A stretch of DNA of 64,000 nucleotides from Agrobacterium larrymoorei (GTDB lineage: Bacteria; Pseudomonadota; Alphaproteobacteria; Rhizobiales; Rhizobiaceae), in the NCBI RefSeq assembly GCF_005145045.1, contig NZ_CP039691.1, forward strand, positions 1,500,001 through 1,564,000. The letters run 5' to 3'. Shown in pieces: positions 36,383 to 45,360 of the stretch (the first letter of the stretch is position 1; the number at the start of each line of letters is the position of its first letter). The notes under the pieces were generated by a model. That model had not been told where the DNA came from and ran no database searches. It worked only from the letters and a program-made list of their open reading frames with translations. Position numbers and translations under genes: made by a program.

Positions 36383-37249
36383 GTGTCTCAGGCCGTTCAG
36401 CGTCTGGCAATCATCGCCGGTAGTGGTTTTCTTCCCTACTATGTGGCTCTGGCCGCACGGGAGGCAGGGGAAAACCCGCTGATCATCCGCCTGGAAAACG
36501 AAGCTGATCTCGATTGGTCGCAGTTCGAAAGTGCTGCGATCAGCGTTGGCGATGTCAGAAGTCTCGGTCAGCTTCTCAGCACAAACGGCATAGACCGCGT
36601 TGTGCTTTCCGGCGGCGTTTCGCGCCGCCCGGAATGGCGGGAAATCCGCCCCAACCTCAAGATGATTGCTAAAATGCCCTCGATCATCCGCACGCTTCTG
36701 TCGGGCGGCGACGATACGGTGTTGCAGATGGTGATCGGTCTCATCGAAGCGCAGGGGGCAAGGGTCATCGGCGCGCATGAGATTGCACCGGCACTTCTTG
36801 CAACAACAGGGCCGCTTGGTCACATCAAACCCAATGACGATGACCGCCGGGACATCGCGAAGGCCGCGAAGGCGGCGCTCACGCTGGGCGCGCTCGATAT
36901 CGGGCAGGGCGCGGTTTCCGTCGGCGGGCGCATCGTTGCGATGGAAGGTGTCGAAGGCACGGATGGTATGCTGGAACGGGTGGCCGCTTTGCGGGCCGCT
37001 GGACGCATTTCTTCACGCCGCAAGGGCGTGCTCGTCAAGCTTTGCAAGCCGCAGCAGGATATTCGCGCAGACCTGCCGACCATTGGTCCATCTACCGTAT
37101 TCAATGCCGCAAAGGCCGGACTTGCGGGCATAGCCGTGGAAGCGGGCAGGGCCTTCATTCTGGACCGCGAAGCAATGTTGAAGGCTGCAGACAACGCAGG
37201 GTTATTCGTCTGTGGCATAGATACGGCTCTTGAGGGAGACATGATGTGA
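36383..37249 (+). CDS. lpxI: UDP-2,3-diacylglucosamine pyrophosphatase LpxI
   Basis: 288 residues of the LpxI (DUF1009) family, which replaces LpxH in alphaproteobacteria. RLAIIAGSGFLPYYVALAAREAGENPLII opens the substrate domain and HIKPNDDDRRDIAKAAKAALTLGALDIGQGAVSVGGRIVAMEGVEGTDGML is the catalytic core. GTG start three bases after the lpxA stop, with GCGG before it. The stop overlaps the lpxB start (GTGA). The enzyme hydrolyses the alpha-phosphate bond of UDP-diacylglucosamine. Confidence 0.95.
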   Translation: MSQAVQRLAIIAGSGFLPYYVALAAREAGENPLIIRLENEADLDWSQFESAAISVGDVRSLGQLLSTNGIDRVVLSGGVSRRPEWREIRPNLKMIAKMPSIIRTLLSGGDDTVLQMVIGLIEAQGARVIGAHEIAPALLATTGPLGHIKPNDDDRRDIAKAAKAALTLGALDIGQGAVSVGGRIVAMEGVEGTDGMLERVAALRAAGRISSRRKGVLVKLCKPQQDIRADLPTIGPSTVFNAAKAGLAGIAVEAGRAFILDREAMLKAADNAGLFVCGIDTALEGDMM

Positions 37250-38430
37250 CAGAACGGGTTCTGAAACTTGCCGTCGTGGCTGGAGAGGTCTCCGGCGATA
37301 TGCTTGGCGCGGATCTGGTCCGCGCCTTGAAAGTTCTGTACGGCGGACGGGTGGAACTCTTCGGCGTCGGCGGAGAGCAACTGACAGCGGAAGGCCTCAC
37401 CTCGCTGTTCGATTACTCGGAACTCTCGATCATGGGCTTCACCCAGGTTCTGAAGAAACTTCCGCAACTCATTTCACGCATAAAAGAAACGGCAAACGCG
37501 ATAATTGCAGCAAGACCCGATGCGCTGCTGATCATCGACAGTCCGGATTTCACGCACCGCGTTGCAAAACGTGTGAGGAAAGAACTGCCAAACCTGCCGG
37601 TGGTGAATTATGTGTGCCCAAGCGTGTGGGCTTGGAAAGAGTACCGCGCACAGGCGATGCTTTCTTATGTCGATCACGTACTGGCGCTTCTACCCTTCGA
37701 GCCGGAAGCGATGCGCCGCCTCGGCGGCCCCGCGACCACATTTGTCGGCCATAGGCTGAGTGTCGATCCGAACGTCCTTGCAGTTCGCGAAAAAAGAGCG
37801 CAGCGACCTCTGCCCAGCGCCGATGAGCCAAAAACGATTCTTCTGCTGCCGGGCTCCCGGTCCACGGAAACAACCCGCCTGATGGAGCCATTCGAGCAAG
37901 CGGCGAAAGCTTTCGTGGAGCGCAACGGCCCGGCACGTTTCGTCCTGCCGACAGTGCCGCGGCAGGAGGCGAGGGTGCGTGAACTTGCGGCGTCCTGGCC
38001 AAGCGATATCCGGCCCGAAATCGGGACTGACAGCGATTTCAAATGGCACTGCTTTACGCAGGCAGATGCCGCAATCGCCGCATCCGGTACAGTCATTCTG
38101 GAACTTGCACTCTGCAATGTACCGGTCGTATCCGTCTACAAAACCGACTGGATTTTCACCATGCTCAGCAAGCGGGTGAAAACCTGGACCGGCGCATTGC
38201 CCAACCTGATTGCCGATTACGCTGTCGTTCCCGAGTATTTCAACGAGGTCGTCCGCGCAGGATCCATGCTCCGCTGGGCCGAACGCCTGTCCTCCGACAC
38301 AACCCAGCGCCGCGCCATGCTGGAGGGGTTTGCGCTTGTGCATGACCGGTTGAAAACGGATGTTCCGCCGGGTGCGCGAGGGGCTGAGATATTGCTTGAG
38401 ACGATCAGGGCGAAGAGCGGACACGCTTGA
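37246..38430 (+). CDS. lpxB: Lipid A disaccharide synthase
   Basis: 394 residues, GT-B fold. GEVSGDMLGADLVRAL, DYSELSIMGFTQVLKKLPQL, ID(S)PDFTHRVAK, VNYVCPSVWAWK and the C-terminal ASGTVILELALCNVPVVSVYKT are the family blocks. It joins UDP-diacylglucosamine and lipid X. GTG start overlapping lpxI by four bases, so the five lipid-A genes form one coupled string. In many Rhizobiales gltA follows; here it is not seen. Confidence 0.97.
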   Translation: MTERVLKLAVVAGEVSGDMLGADLVRALKVLYGGRVELFGVGGEQLTAEGLTSLFDYSELSIMGFTQVLKKLPQLISRIKETANAIIAARPDALLIIDSPDFTHRVAKRVRKELPNLPVVNYVCPSVWAWKEYRAQAMLSYVDHVLALLPFEPEAMRRLGGPATTFVGHRLSVDPNVLAVREKRAQRPLPSADEPKTILLLPGSRSTETTRLMEPFEQAAKAFVERNGPARFVLPTVPRQEARVRELAASWPSDIRPEIGTDSDFKWHCFTQADAAIAASGTVILELALCNVPVVSVYKTDWIFTMLSKRVKTWTGALPNLIADYAVVPEYFNEVVRAGSMLRWAERLSSDTTQRRAMLEGFALVHDRLKTDVPPGARGAEILLETIRAKSGHA

Positions 38431-38467
38431 GCTCTAATGCTTTTCGAAGCGGACATAAAATATGCCT

Positions 38468-39100
38468 CTACCGGTCCGCTAGTAGTTTATCCATATTGTT
38501 GCGCCAACGAAGCGCGATATCTCCCGCTTTATCTATGTTTAATTCTAATGCGCGTTGAATGTGCGGTTGCGTAACCAACTGAGGTAGCCAAGTCTCAGCG
38601 TCTTTTTCCTCGGAACATAAAGTGACGTATGTCACTATCACTTTGGCAGAATGCCCATCAAAGGACGTGGGACCTAAGGCCGAATGTCGTTGGACCGGCG
38701 TCATGGTAAGCGCCTCCTCCATGTTCATCACACACTCTGCTTCCAGGCGAATGCGGGCTTGCTGCAAAAAAGAGGAGTCCAACCGAGAAGCAACTGCGGC
38801 AAGTTGTGGCGAAGTCCAGCACGGCTGATCCAATGCCGCCCATAATAGCGGTAGTTCGCGATATAGCTTTCCAGCAAGCATTGCTGATGCGGCAACGAGT
38901 TGCGGCCGCCAGTTTTGACGCTGAAATAGATCGCCGATCTCTTTTCCTACATCATCGCCGCTATCCTCTATAGCCGTCTTGATGAGGTCTATAGCTGAGC
39001 TTGCATCGTCATGAGCTCCGAGAAGCTTGAGATAAGCTGGGACGTCACCTTCAGACGCGGTAAATAACGAAGTGAATTTTCCAAAGGTTTGCAAAATCAA
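38468..39100 (-). CDS. Hypothetical protein, 210 residues
   Basis: An intact frame starting at a TTG (39100), with AAAGG upstream. Helical and acidic; segments such as SSAIDLIKTAIEDSGDDVGKEIGDLFQRQNWRPQLVAASAMLAG, LPLLWAALDQPCWTSPQLAAVASRLD and ARIRLEAECVMNMEEAL suggest a HEAT- or armadillo-like helical array. It has no signal peptide or membrane helix. Codon choice is more AT-tolerant than in lpxB and rne, and together with the arginase-like gene it forms a 1.7-kb insert between two core clusters. Function not recognised. Confidence 0.6.
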   Translation of the reverse strand: MILQTFGKFTSLFTASEGDVPAYLKLLGAHDDASSAIDLIKTAIEDSGDDVGKEIGDLFQRQNWRPQLVAASAMLAGKLYRELPLLWAALDQPCWTSPQLAAVASRLDSSFLQQARIRLEAECVMNMEEALTMTPVQRHSALGPTSFDGHSAKVIVTYVTLCSEEKDAETWLPQLVTQPHIQRALELNIDKAGDIALRWRNNMDKLLADR

Positions 39101-39160
39101 TACCTTTCAATCTTGGCCGCCTCCAAAACTCGGCTTCCGTAATGACTTAGTTCAATATGA

Positions 39161-40075
39161 TCATCTATTCTGCCTTATAACTAATCCAATTGCGTTCACG
39201 ACAATACGAGAGGCGGTCAGCGCAGACATTCCGTCAATATCGTTGGGTGGATAATATTCGACAAGGTTGAACCCCACTATTTTCGCGTGGCCAGAGAGAC
39301 CGGCCATAAGATCTATGAGTTGAGTGTATGTCAGGCCGCCTGGAGTACGTGCCGCCACTCCGGGCATGATGCTGGGATCAAGTGAATCGCAATCCAGCGT
39401 TATGACGACTCGAACACCTTTGGGTATGTGACGGATGGCGGCTCGGATGCCTTCGCTGTGTATCTGGCGAGCGGTTACAAATCGGCTGCCATACCGGCGC
39501 GCTGCTTCGACGTCATCAATTGTCGCACTGCCAACGCTCCGTAGACCAACCTGAACGATACCGCTGACATGGGGCATCTCGCTGGCTCGGCGCATGGAGC
39601 TGGAATAGCCGTAGCGTTGTCCCTGAACTTCGTCACGCCAATCAATATGAGCATCAATCTGTAAAACCCAAATAGGACCATCGCTCTGGAACGCCGCTAA
39701 AAACGGAGATGTCACGGAGCAATCACCCCCGATAAGTATCGGAATGGCTGACGAGGCCAGTATCTCGCGTGCTTTGGCTTCGATTCGCTGTCGATTGCCT
39801 TCATTGTCACGCATGATTGTTGGAATATCGCCGCCGTCGATGCAGTTCAAATCTCCACCGTTGAATAGTGGTCCTGCGAGATCGAAGTCCCAATTCTCGA
39901 TGAGGTCGGCGTCCTCAAGACTTGAAGCGCGAATCCGGTCGGCGGCGGTTTCATATCCGCTGCTATTTTTGTTTTGATAGGTGCTGCCATGGGCCACACC
40001 AACTACACAGATGCGAGGGGTTTCTCCTGCTGCCAATTGCGGAGGAAAATTAAGAAACGTGAGAAGGGTGTTCAT
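39161..40075 (-). CDS. Arginase/agmatinase-fold ureohydrolase with a Cys in the first metal motif
   Basis: 304 residues. The metal motifs are GGDCS (normally GGDHS), DAHIDW and DCDSLDPS, so five of the six usual Mn ligands remain and the His of the first motif is Cys. Other family blocks are intact (HVSGIVQVGLRS, LTYTQLIDLMAGL, VGFNLVEYYPPNDIDG). Substrates of the family include arginine, agmatine, guanidinobutyrate and guanidine. No transporter or urease gene lies nearby to suggest one. Its start has GAGG in place. It is read from an operon of its own between the unknown gene and the rne terminator. Confidence 0.85.
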   Translation of the reverse strand: MNTLLTFLNFPPQLAAGETPRICVVGVAHGSTYQNKNSSGYETAADRIRASSLEDADLIENWDFDLAGPLFNGGDLNCIDGGDIPTIMRDNEGNRQRIEAKAREILASSAIPILIGGDCSVTSPFLAAFQSDGPIWVLQIDAHIDWRDEVQGQRYGYSSSMRRASEMPHVSGIVQVGLRSVGSATIDDVEAARRYGSRFVTARQIHSEGIRAAIRHIPKGVRVVITLDCDSLDPSIMPGVAARTPGGLTYTQLIDLMAGLSGHAKIVGFNLVEYYPPNDIDGMSALTASRIVVNAIGLVIRQNR

Positions 40076-40145
40076 TCAACTGGCCTCATTCCGCACGCGC
40101 GTTGTAATCGCTCGTATTATGCAGAGAAACTTCGAATGAAAAAGA

Positions 40146-40180
40146 AAAACCCCGAGGTTGTTTCCAACCTCGGGGCTTTT
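40146..40180. terminator. Intrinsic terminator downstream of rne
   Basis: CCCCGAGGTTG and CAACCTCGGGG pair perfectly around TTTC, with GTTTTTCTTT on the minus strand after the stem, so it terminates rne. The CTTTT on the plus strand also allows weak action the other way. Confidence 0.9.
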
Positions 40181-40203
40181 GATTCTACGTCGACAAACGC
40201 GGC

Positions 40204-43122
40204 TTAGAAAAAGCCCTTGCGCTGCCACCAGCCACCCTTGCGGGGTTTTGGTTCTTCGCCTTCCGGGGTATCGCCTGCGCCGGAGGAGGTAACGACGGGT
40301 TCGGAGGAGGAGACGTTTTCGCCGCGGTTGGCGCGAGCGGGCTTTGTGGCGTCTTCTGCTGTATCCGTTGCGGCTTCGGCTGGGGCTTCAGCGGCCTGCT
40401 CGGCAGGAGCTGCTGCCGCAAGTGCTTCTGCGACCGGAGCTTCCTGAGGTGCGGGTACGGGTTCAGCTGTCGGTGCTTCGACTTCCGCCGTTGCTTCGGT
40501 TGCTGTTTCTACCTTTTCCTTCGCCTTGCGGGTGCGGCGCGGCTTCTTCGGCTTTTCGGTTTCTTCGACAGTCGGCGTTGCCGCTTCGGCCTCAACCGCC
40601 TCAACGGCAGCTACCGGTTCGACGCCTTCTACTGCAGCAGCAGCTTCGCCGTCTTCGATGCCTTCGTCAGCATCGCCGTTTTCGCCTTCCAGCGTTTCGC
40701 CGTTTTCGTCGCGATTGCGGCGACCACCGCGCTTGCCACGACGGCGGCGCTTGCGCTTGCCTTCGTCCTGAGCGCCGTTTTCACCCTCGGCGCGAACTTC
40801 CGCGCCTTCAGCCTGCTCATCGCTGCTGTCGTCGCCGTCTTCGTCAGAGCCTTCGGCGCTGTCTTCGTCATTGGCATCCGCCTGAGCGTCACCGTTCTGG
40901 CCGTTGCCCTTGCCGCGACGGCGGCGGCGACGCTTGCGCTTGCGCTTGCCGTCTTCGCCATTTTCGCCCTGCTGCTGGCGCGGCTCGCTGGACTGAGCCT
41001 TAACCAGTTCTTCCTCGTCCTCCTCCTCATCGGCCTCGATGACGATATCGTCCTCTTCTTCCTCGAAATCGGGAAGGGCCTGAAGAAGGCTTTCGATCCT
41101 TACGGGGTTTTCAACGGCTTCACCGCGGTCGATGGCGAAGTGCTGCGCGCCTACGCTTGCATCGGCAGCGATGATGATGGCGACGCCGAAGCGGCCTTCA
41201 TAATCGACAATCGTGCCGCGCTTGTGGTTGAGCAGGTAGAGCGCCGTTTCAGGTGTCGTGCGCACCGTGATATTATGCGTGGTGTTGCGCAGCAGATATT
41301 CTTCCACGCCGCGCAGAACATGCAGGGCGATGGAGGATTCGGAGCGAACATGGCCCGTGCCGCCGCAATGCGAGCAGATTTGCGTCGTGGATTCCAGAAC
41401 CGAAGCGCGAATACGCTGACGCGACATCTCCAGCAGGCCGAAATGTGAGATGCGGCCAACCTGAATGCGGGCACGGTCGTTCTTCAGGCAATCCTTCAGC
41501 TTCTTCTCGACGGAGCGGTTATTGCGCTTTTCTTCCATGTCGATGAAGTCGATGACGACCAGACCGGCCAGATCGCGCAGGCGAAGCTGGCGGGCAACTT
41601 CTTCCGCCGCCTCGAGGTTCGTTGCGAGCGCGGTTTCCTCGATGGAGTGTTCGCGCGTCGAGCGACCTGAGTTGACGTCGATGGAAACGAGAGCTTCCGT
41701 CTGGTTGATGATGAGATAACCACCGGACTTCAGGGTCACCTGCGGCTGAAGCATGCGGTCCAGCTGCGCTTCGATGCCGGAGCGCGAGAAGATCGGATGA
41801 ATGTCGCGGTAAGGCTGAACCACCTTGGCGTGGCTCGGCATCAGCATCTTCATGAAGTCTTTCGCTTCACGATAGCCTTCCTCGCCAGACACGATGATTT
41901 CGCTGATGTCCTTATTGTAGAGATCGCGGATCGAGCGCTTGATCAGCGAGCCTTCCTCGTAAACGAGGCAAGGGGCCGTAGAATTCAGCGTTAGCGTGCG
42001 GACATTTTCCCACAGGCGCATCAGATATTCGAAGTCGCGCTTGATTTCGACGCGGGTGCGGTTTGCACCGGCCGTGCGCAAAATGACGCCCATGCCGTTC
42101 GGCACTTCGAGATCGCGGGCGATCTCCTTCAGGCGCTTGCGGTCGGCGGGCTGGGTGATCTTGCGGGAAATGCCACCGCCACGCGCCGTGTTCGGCATGA
42201 GAACGGAGTAGCGGCCAGCGAGGGACAGATAGGTCGTCAGTGCTGCGCCCTTGTTGCCGCGCTCTTCCTTGGCAACCTGAACCAGAAGAATCTGGCGGCG
42301 CTTGATGACTTCCTGAATACGATACTGCTTGCGTGGCTTGCGAGAAATGCGGTCTGGAACTTCTTCCATCGCATCTTCCGCGCCAACGGATTCGATGACT
42401 TCCTTCTCGTGATGATCGTCATCATCATCGTCGTCATCATCGTCATTATTGCGGCCCAGACCTTCGACTTCTTCGGAAATCGTATCGGTATCGACCATGG
42501 CAGCCATTTCGCCGCCCTTGCTGCCATCCTCGTCGGAAGCATCTTCGGCTGCGGCTTCTGCGGAGGCCTCGTCCGCTTCAACCTTCTTCTTGGCGCGGGG
42601 GCGGCGGGTGCGCTTTTTCGGCTTTTCTTCTTCCGCAGGCTGCTCGTCGGCAACGGCCTCGACAGCCACTGTCTCGGCTTCCTCGGAAGCTGCGACGACC
42701 TCGGTAGACGCCGTTTCTTCAGCCTTTGGCTCGGAAGCGGGAACGATGCCGATATCCGGCTGATCGACCTGCGAGAGATCGATAGCGGGTTCATGCGGCG
42801 CATCGGCGGGCTCGAAGTCATCACCGCGACGGTGCTCTTCGGCTTCCGCCTTCAGAAGTGCCTGCCGGTCGGCAAGCGGGATCTGGTAATAATCCGGATG
42901 GATTTCGGCGAAAGCCAGAAATCCGTGGCGGTTTCCGCCGTAGTCTACGAAAGCAGCCTGAAGCGAGGGTTCAACGCGGGTAACTTTGGCAAGGTAGATA
43001 TTGCCGCGTATCTGCTTCTTGTGTTCCGATTCGAAATCGAATTCTTCGATCCGATTTCCGCGAACGACTACAACGCGCGTCTCCTCTTCGTGGGAGGCGT
43101 CGATAAGCATTTTGTCTGCCAT
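40204..43122 (-). CDS. rne: Ribonuclease E/G
   Basis: 972 residues. N-terminal S1 domain (about 36-120, with GNIYLAKVTRVEPSLQAAFVDYG) is split by a long acidic insert (about 125-290), with ten consecutive Asp at about residues 230-239, as is typical of alphaproteobacterial enzymes. Catalytic core: TALVSIDVNSGRST and VVIDFIDME (Mg-binding Asp), Zn-link CSHCGGTGH. The C-terminal third (about 670-970) is disordered, rich in Arg, Glu and Ala, and serves as degradosome scaffold. Chief endonuclease of mRNA turnover. Read from a promoter far upstream. Confidence 0.95.
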   Translation of the reverse strand: MADKMLIDASHEEETRVVVVRGNRIEEFDFESEHKKQIRGNIYLAKVTRVEPSLQAAFVDYGGNRHGFLAFAEIHPDYYQIPLADRQALLKAEAEEHRRGDDFEPADAPHEPAIDLSQVDQPDIGIVPASEPKAEETASTEVVAASEEAETVAVEAVADEQPAEEEKPKKRTRRPRAKKKVEADEASAEAAAEDASDEDGSKGGEMAAMVDTDTISEEVEGLGRNNDDDDDDDDDDHHEKEVIESVGAEDAMEEVPDRISRKPRKQYRIQEVIKRRQILLVQVAKEERGNKGAALTTYLSLAGRYSVLMPNTARGGGISRKITQPADRKRLKEIARDLEVPNGMGVILRTAGANRTRVEIKRDFEYLMRLWENVRTLTLNSTAPCLVYEEGSLIKRSIRDLYNKDISEIIVSGEEGYREAKDFMKMLMPSHAKVVQPYRDIHPIFSRSGIEAQLDRMLQPQVTLKSGGYLIINQTEALVSIDVNSGRSTREHSIEETALATNLEAAEEVARQLRLRDLAGLVVIDFIDMEEKRNNRSVEKKLKDCLKNDRARIQVGRISHFGLLEMSRQRIRASVLESTTQICSHCGGTGHVRSESSIALHVLRGVEEYLLRNTTHNITVRTTPETALYLLNHKRGTIVDYEGRFGVAIIIAADASVGAQHFAIDRGEAVENPVRIESLLQALPDFEEEEDDIVIEADEEEDEEELVKAQSSEPRQQQGENGEDGKRKRKRRRRRRGKGNGQNGDAQADANDEDSAEGSDEDGDDSSDEQAEGAEVRAEGENGAQDEGKRKRRRRGKRGGRRNRDENGETLEGENGDADEGIEDGEAAAAVEGVEPVAAVEAVEAEAATPTVEETEKPKKPRRTRKAKEKVETATEATAEVEAPTAEPVPAPQEAPVAEALAAAAPAEQAAEAPAEAATDTAEDATKPARANRGENVSSSEPVVTSSGAGDTPEGEEPKPRKGGWWQRKGFF

Positions 43123-43759
43123 GTAAGCTGTGCTCCTCGGCCCAGCCCTGTCTTATATGAGAATAGGCCTGCCACAGGGACAGGCCTTTCATCTCTTTCC
43201 AAGGGTGTGCCGGAAATGAAGTTTCCAGCCCGGCGCATGTAAACTGGCAGCATCCGGACAGCTGGCATGGCAACTTGCCTGCTCCCTGTATCCGGTTCAT
43301 GTGAAAACTGCTGCAACGACATCATTGGCCAAGCGGAACGACTTTAATAAATAGACCCGTTAAAGGTCCGATGAAATTGCTCTCCTCAGAGCGGTCGGTG
43401 GCATGCCACCGGGTATGTTTCCGGCCACGGCCGGATTGATCCAGTTTCAGGATAAAAATGCGGCGACGGCAGATGATTGCCCGTTTAACAGCGCCAGAGT
43501 CATTCTCGATTGGCAGCCGGCGGGCATCTATCCCGTCAACATTTTTAACCCTCAATCGTGTTGTATGTTTTATCTGTCATAATGGCAATAGGCAGGCTAA
43601 ATATGTCATGTCATTGATGGAATTTCGCAGTTAAGAATTGCTTCATCAAGGGCTGCGAATGTTGCGGCCAAACGCGAATAAGGCCATCTTCATCGGGGGC
43701 GCAGCAGTGATTTGGGCTTAGCTGGCTCAGCTTTTATGCTGAAATGACTGAAATTAAAA
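43123..43759. other. rne leader and divergent rne/amiC promoter region
   Basis: 637 bp with no convincing gene on either strand. A GAGGAGCACAGC site precedes the rne ATG, and AGGCCTG...CAGGCCT (43166-43186) can fold about 45 bases upstream of it. The remainder shows no terminator or recognised riboswitch, and no clear amiC promoter. Confidence 0.6.
43560..43588 (-). promoter_or_regulatory. Candidate rne promoter
   Basis: On the minus strand TTGCCA (43588-43583) and TACAAC (43565-43560) are separated by 17 bp. Transcription would start near 43552, leaving an untranslated leader of about 430 bases. Long leaders control rne by self-cleavage in enterobacteria; a similar role here is inference. 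Confidence 0.4.
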
Positions 43760-43774
43760 ATGATATCGGCGACC

Positions 43775-45040
43775 ATGAAAATTCGGATGCTAGCTGCAAA
43801 AACATTGAAAAGCGCGGGCTGGTTGAGGCGAATCAGCGCTGCCGCGCGTGTCGCAGGCATGGCCGCAATCGCTTCGCTTGCTTTGGCGAATGTCGCGCAG
43901 GCGGGTGAGGAACTCGTGGCAAATGCGGCGCGCATCATCGGCGATGAGGCACGCACCCGCATCGTACTGGATTTCAATGCCGAACCGGAATTCGAAGTTC
44001 ATTATCTCGATTCGCCGACACGCATCGTGGTCGATATGCCTGCGGTCAGCTTTGCCTTCCCGGCAAAGGATCTCGCGCCGACCGGCCTTTTCAGCGATAT
44101 CCGCTTCGGCAGCATGGGGGAGGGCAGTGCCCGGCTCGTGCTGACGGCAAAGAAGCCGGTTCAGGTTGCCATTGCCGAGGCCAAGTCCGAGGATGGCGGC
44201 AAGATGTTCCGCTTCGTGCTGGATACGGAAATCGCCACGAAACAGAAATTTGCCGATCTCTTGAAGAATCAGAACTGGCAGGCGCTTGCACCCGCGACCA
44301 CGGCGTCCGTCACGCCGGACATCATCGAAAAGTCTCCGCGCCAGTCGGATTTCGTGATTGCTGTTGATGCCGGACACGGAGGCATTGATGCCGGTGCCAA
44401 GGGCGGCGTCAGCGGAACGGATGAAAAGGTCATCACTCTTGCCTTTGCCAAGCAGCTAACCGAGCGGCTGAACCAGTTGCCGGGGATAAAGGCGTTTCTG
44501 ACGCGGGATGACGATACGTTTCTGGCGCTTTCCGAGCGCGTTACGATTGCGCGCCAGCATAGCGCCAATCTCTTCATTTCCGTTCATGCGGACACGCTGA
44601 AGCAGAAGGGCATTCGTGGCGCGACGGTTTACACCATTTCTGACCGCGCATCCGACCGTATGGCGCAGGATCTTGCCGAGCGCGAAAATCTTTCAGACCA
44701 GATTGCCGGTGTGAAGGTGGCCAACGCGCAGCCGGAAGTCGCTGATATTCTTCTCGATCTGACCCGCCGCGAGACCCAGGCTTTCTCTGTGACGCTTGCC
44801 GAGAATATCGTCTCGTCCTTCGAGGGGCAGGTCGGGCTCATCAATAATCCGCATCGCTATGCCGGTTTTCAGGTGCTGCGCGCGCATGATGTCCCATCGG
44901 TGCTGCTCGAGCTCGGTTTCCTGTCCAACCCGGATGATGAAAAGCTGCTGCTGGATGAGGAATGGCGCGGAAAGGTGGCGGAGCGACTGGCCAATGCCGT
45001 CACCAAATATCGCGCGCAAGCGCTGGCCAATGGCGGCTGA
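43775..45040 (+). CDS. amiC: N-acetylmuramoyl-L-alanine amidase (AMIN + Amidase_3)
   Basis: 421 residues from ATG 43775 (MKIRMLAAK), with ATG 43760 an alternative. A basic N-terminus and a hydrophobic stretch ending AQAGEEL form the signal peptide; the AMIN domain (about 50-150, RIVLDFNAEPEFEVHYLDSPTRIVVDMP) targets it to the septum, and Amidase_3 (about 195-415) holds the zinc ligands in DAGHGGIDAGA, GTDEKVI and SVHADT, with ELGFLSNPDDE at the end. It splits daughter-cell peptidoglycan. mrcA follows in the same direction. Confidence 0.94.
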   Translation: MKIRMLAAKTLKSAGWLRRISAAARVAGMAAIASLALANVAQAGEELVANAARIIGDEARTRIVLDFNAEPEFEVHYLDSPTRIVVDMPAVSFAFPAKDLAPTGLFSDIRFGSMGEGSARLVLTAKKPVQVAIAEAKSEDGGKMFRFVLDTEIATKQKFADLLKNQNWQALAPATTASVTPDIIEKSPRQSDFVIAVDAGHGGIDAGAKGGVSGTDEKVITLAFAKQLTERLNQLPGIKAFLTRDDDTFLALSERVTIARQHSANLFISVHADTLKQKGIRGATVYTISDRASDRMAQDLAERENLSDQIAGVKVANAQPEVADILLDLTRRETQAFSVTLAENIVSSFEGQVGLINNPHRYAGFQVLRAHDVPSVLLELGFLSNPDDEKLLLDEEWRGKVAERLANAVTKYRAQALANGG

Positions 45041-45360
45041 TTAGACGAAACCGCACGAGACACCTGTGTCGCTTTTGCGACGTTGGGCGAAAAGCGTGTG
45101 GAAGTTGGCGCCTCATCACGGCAATTGTCTTGGTGAGCCCTATTTTACTCACATTCCCCGCGTTACTCGAAGACTGGATTCGGCGACAAGACGGCCTCGT
45201 TTCCGTTTGTGGAAGCGATTATCTCTCGGTAACATATGCGGGAATGCTTTTATCGGCGGCTTGTCATTGGGTAAGCGGTGTGCAAAACGCACGCTACATG
45301 TAAAAATGCGCTCTTGAACTGCGAGCGCGAAGTTACGATTCGAAGTATCGGTAGCCTAAT
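45041..45360. other. Intergenic region before mrcA
   Basis: 320 bp without a convincing gene. It must hold the mrcA promoter; I see no close sigma-70 match and no terminator with a U tract for amiC. Short frames on both strands have no ribosome site. Confidence 0.5.
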
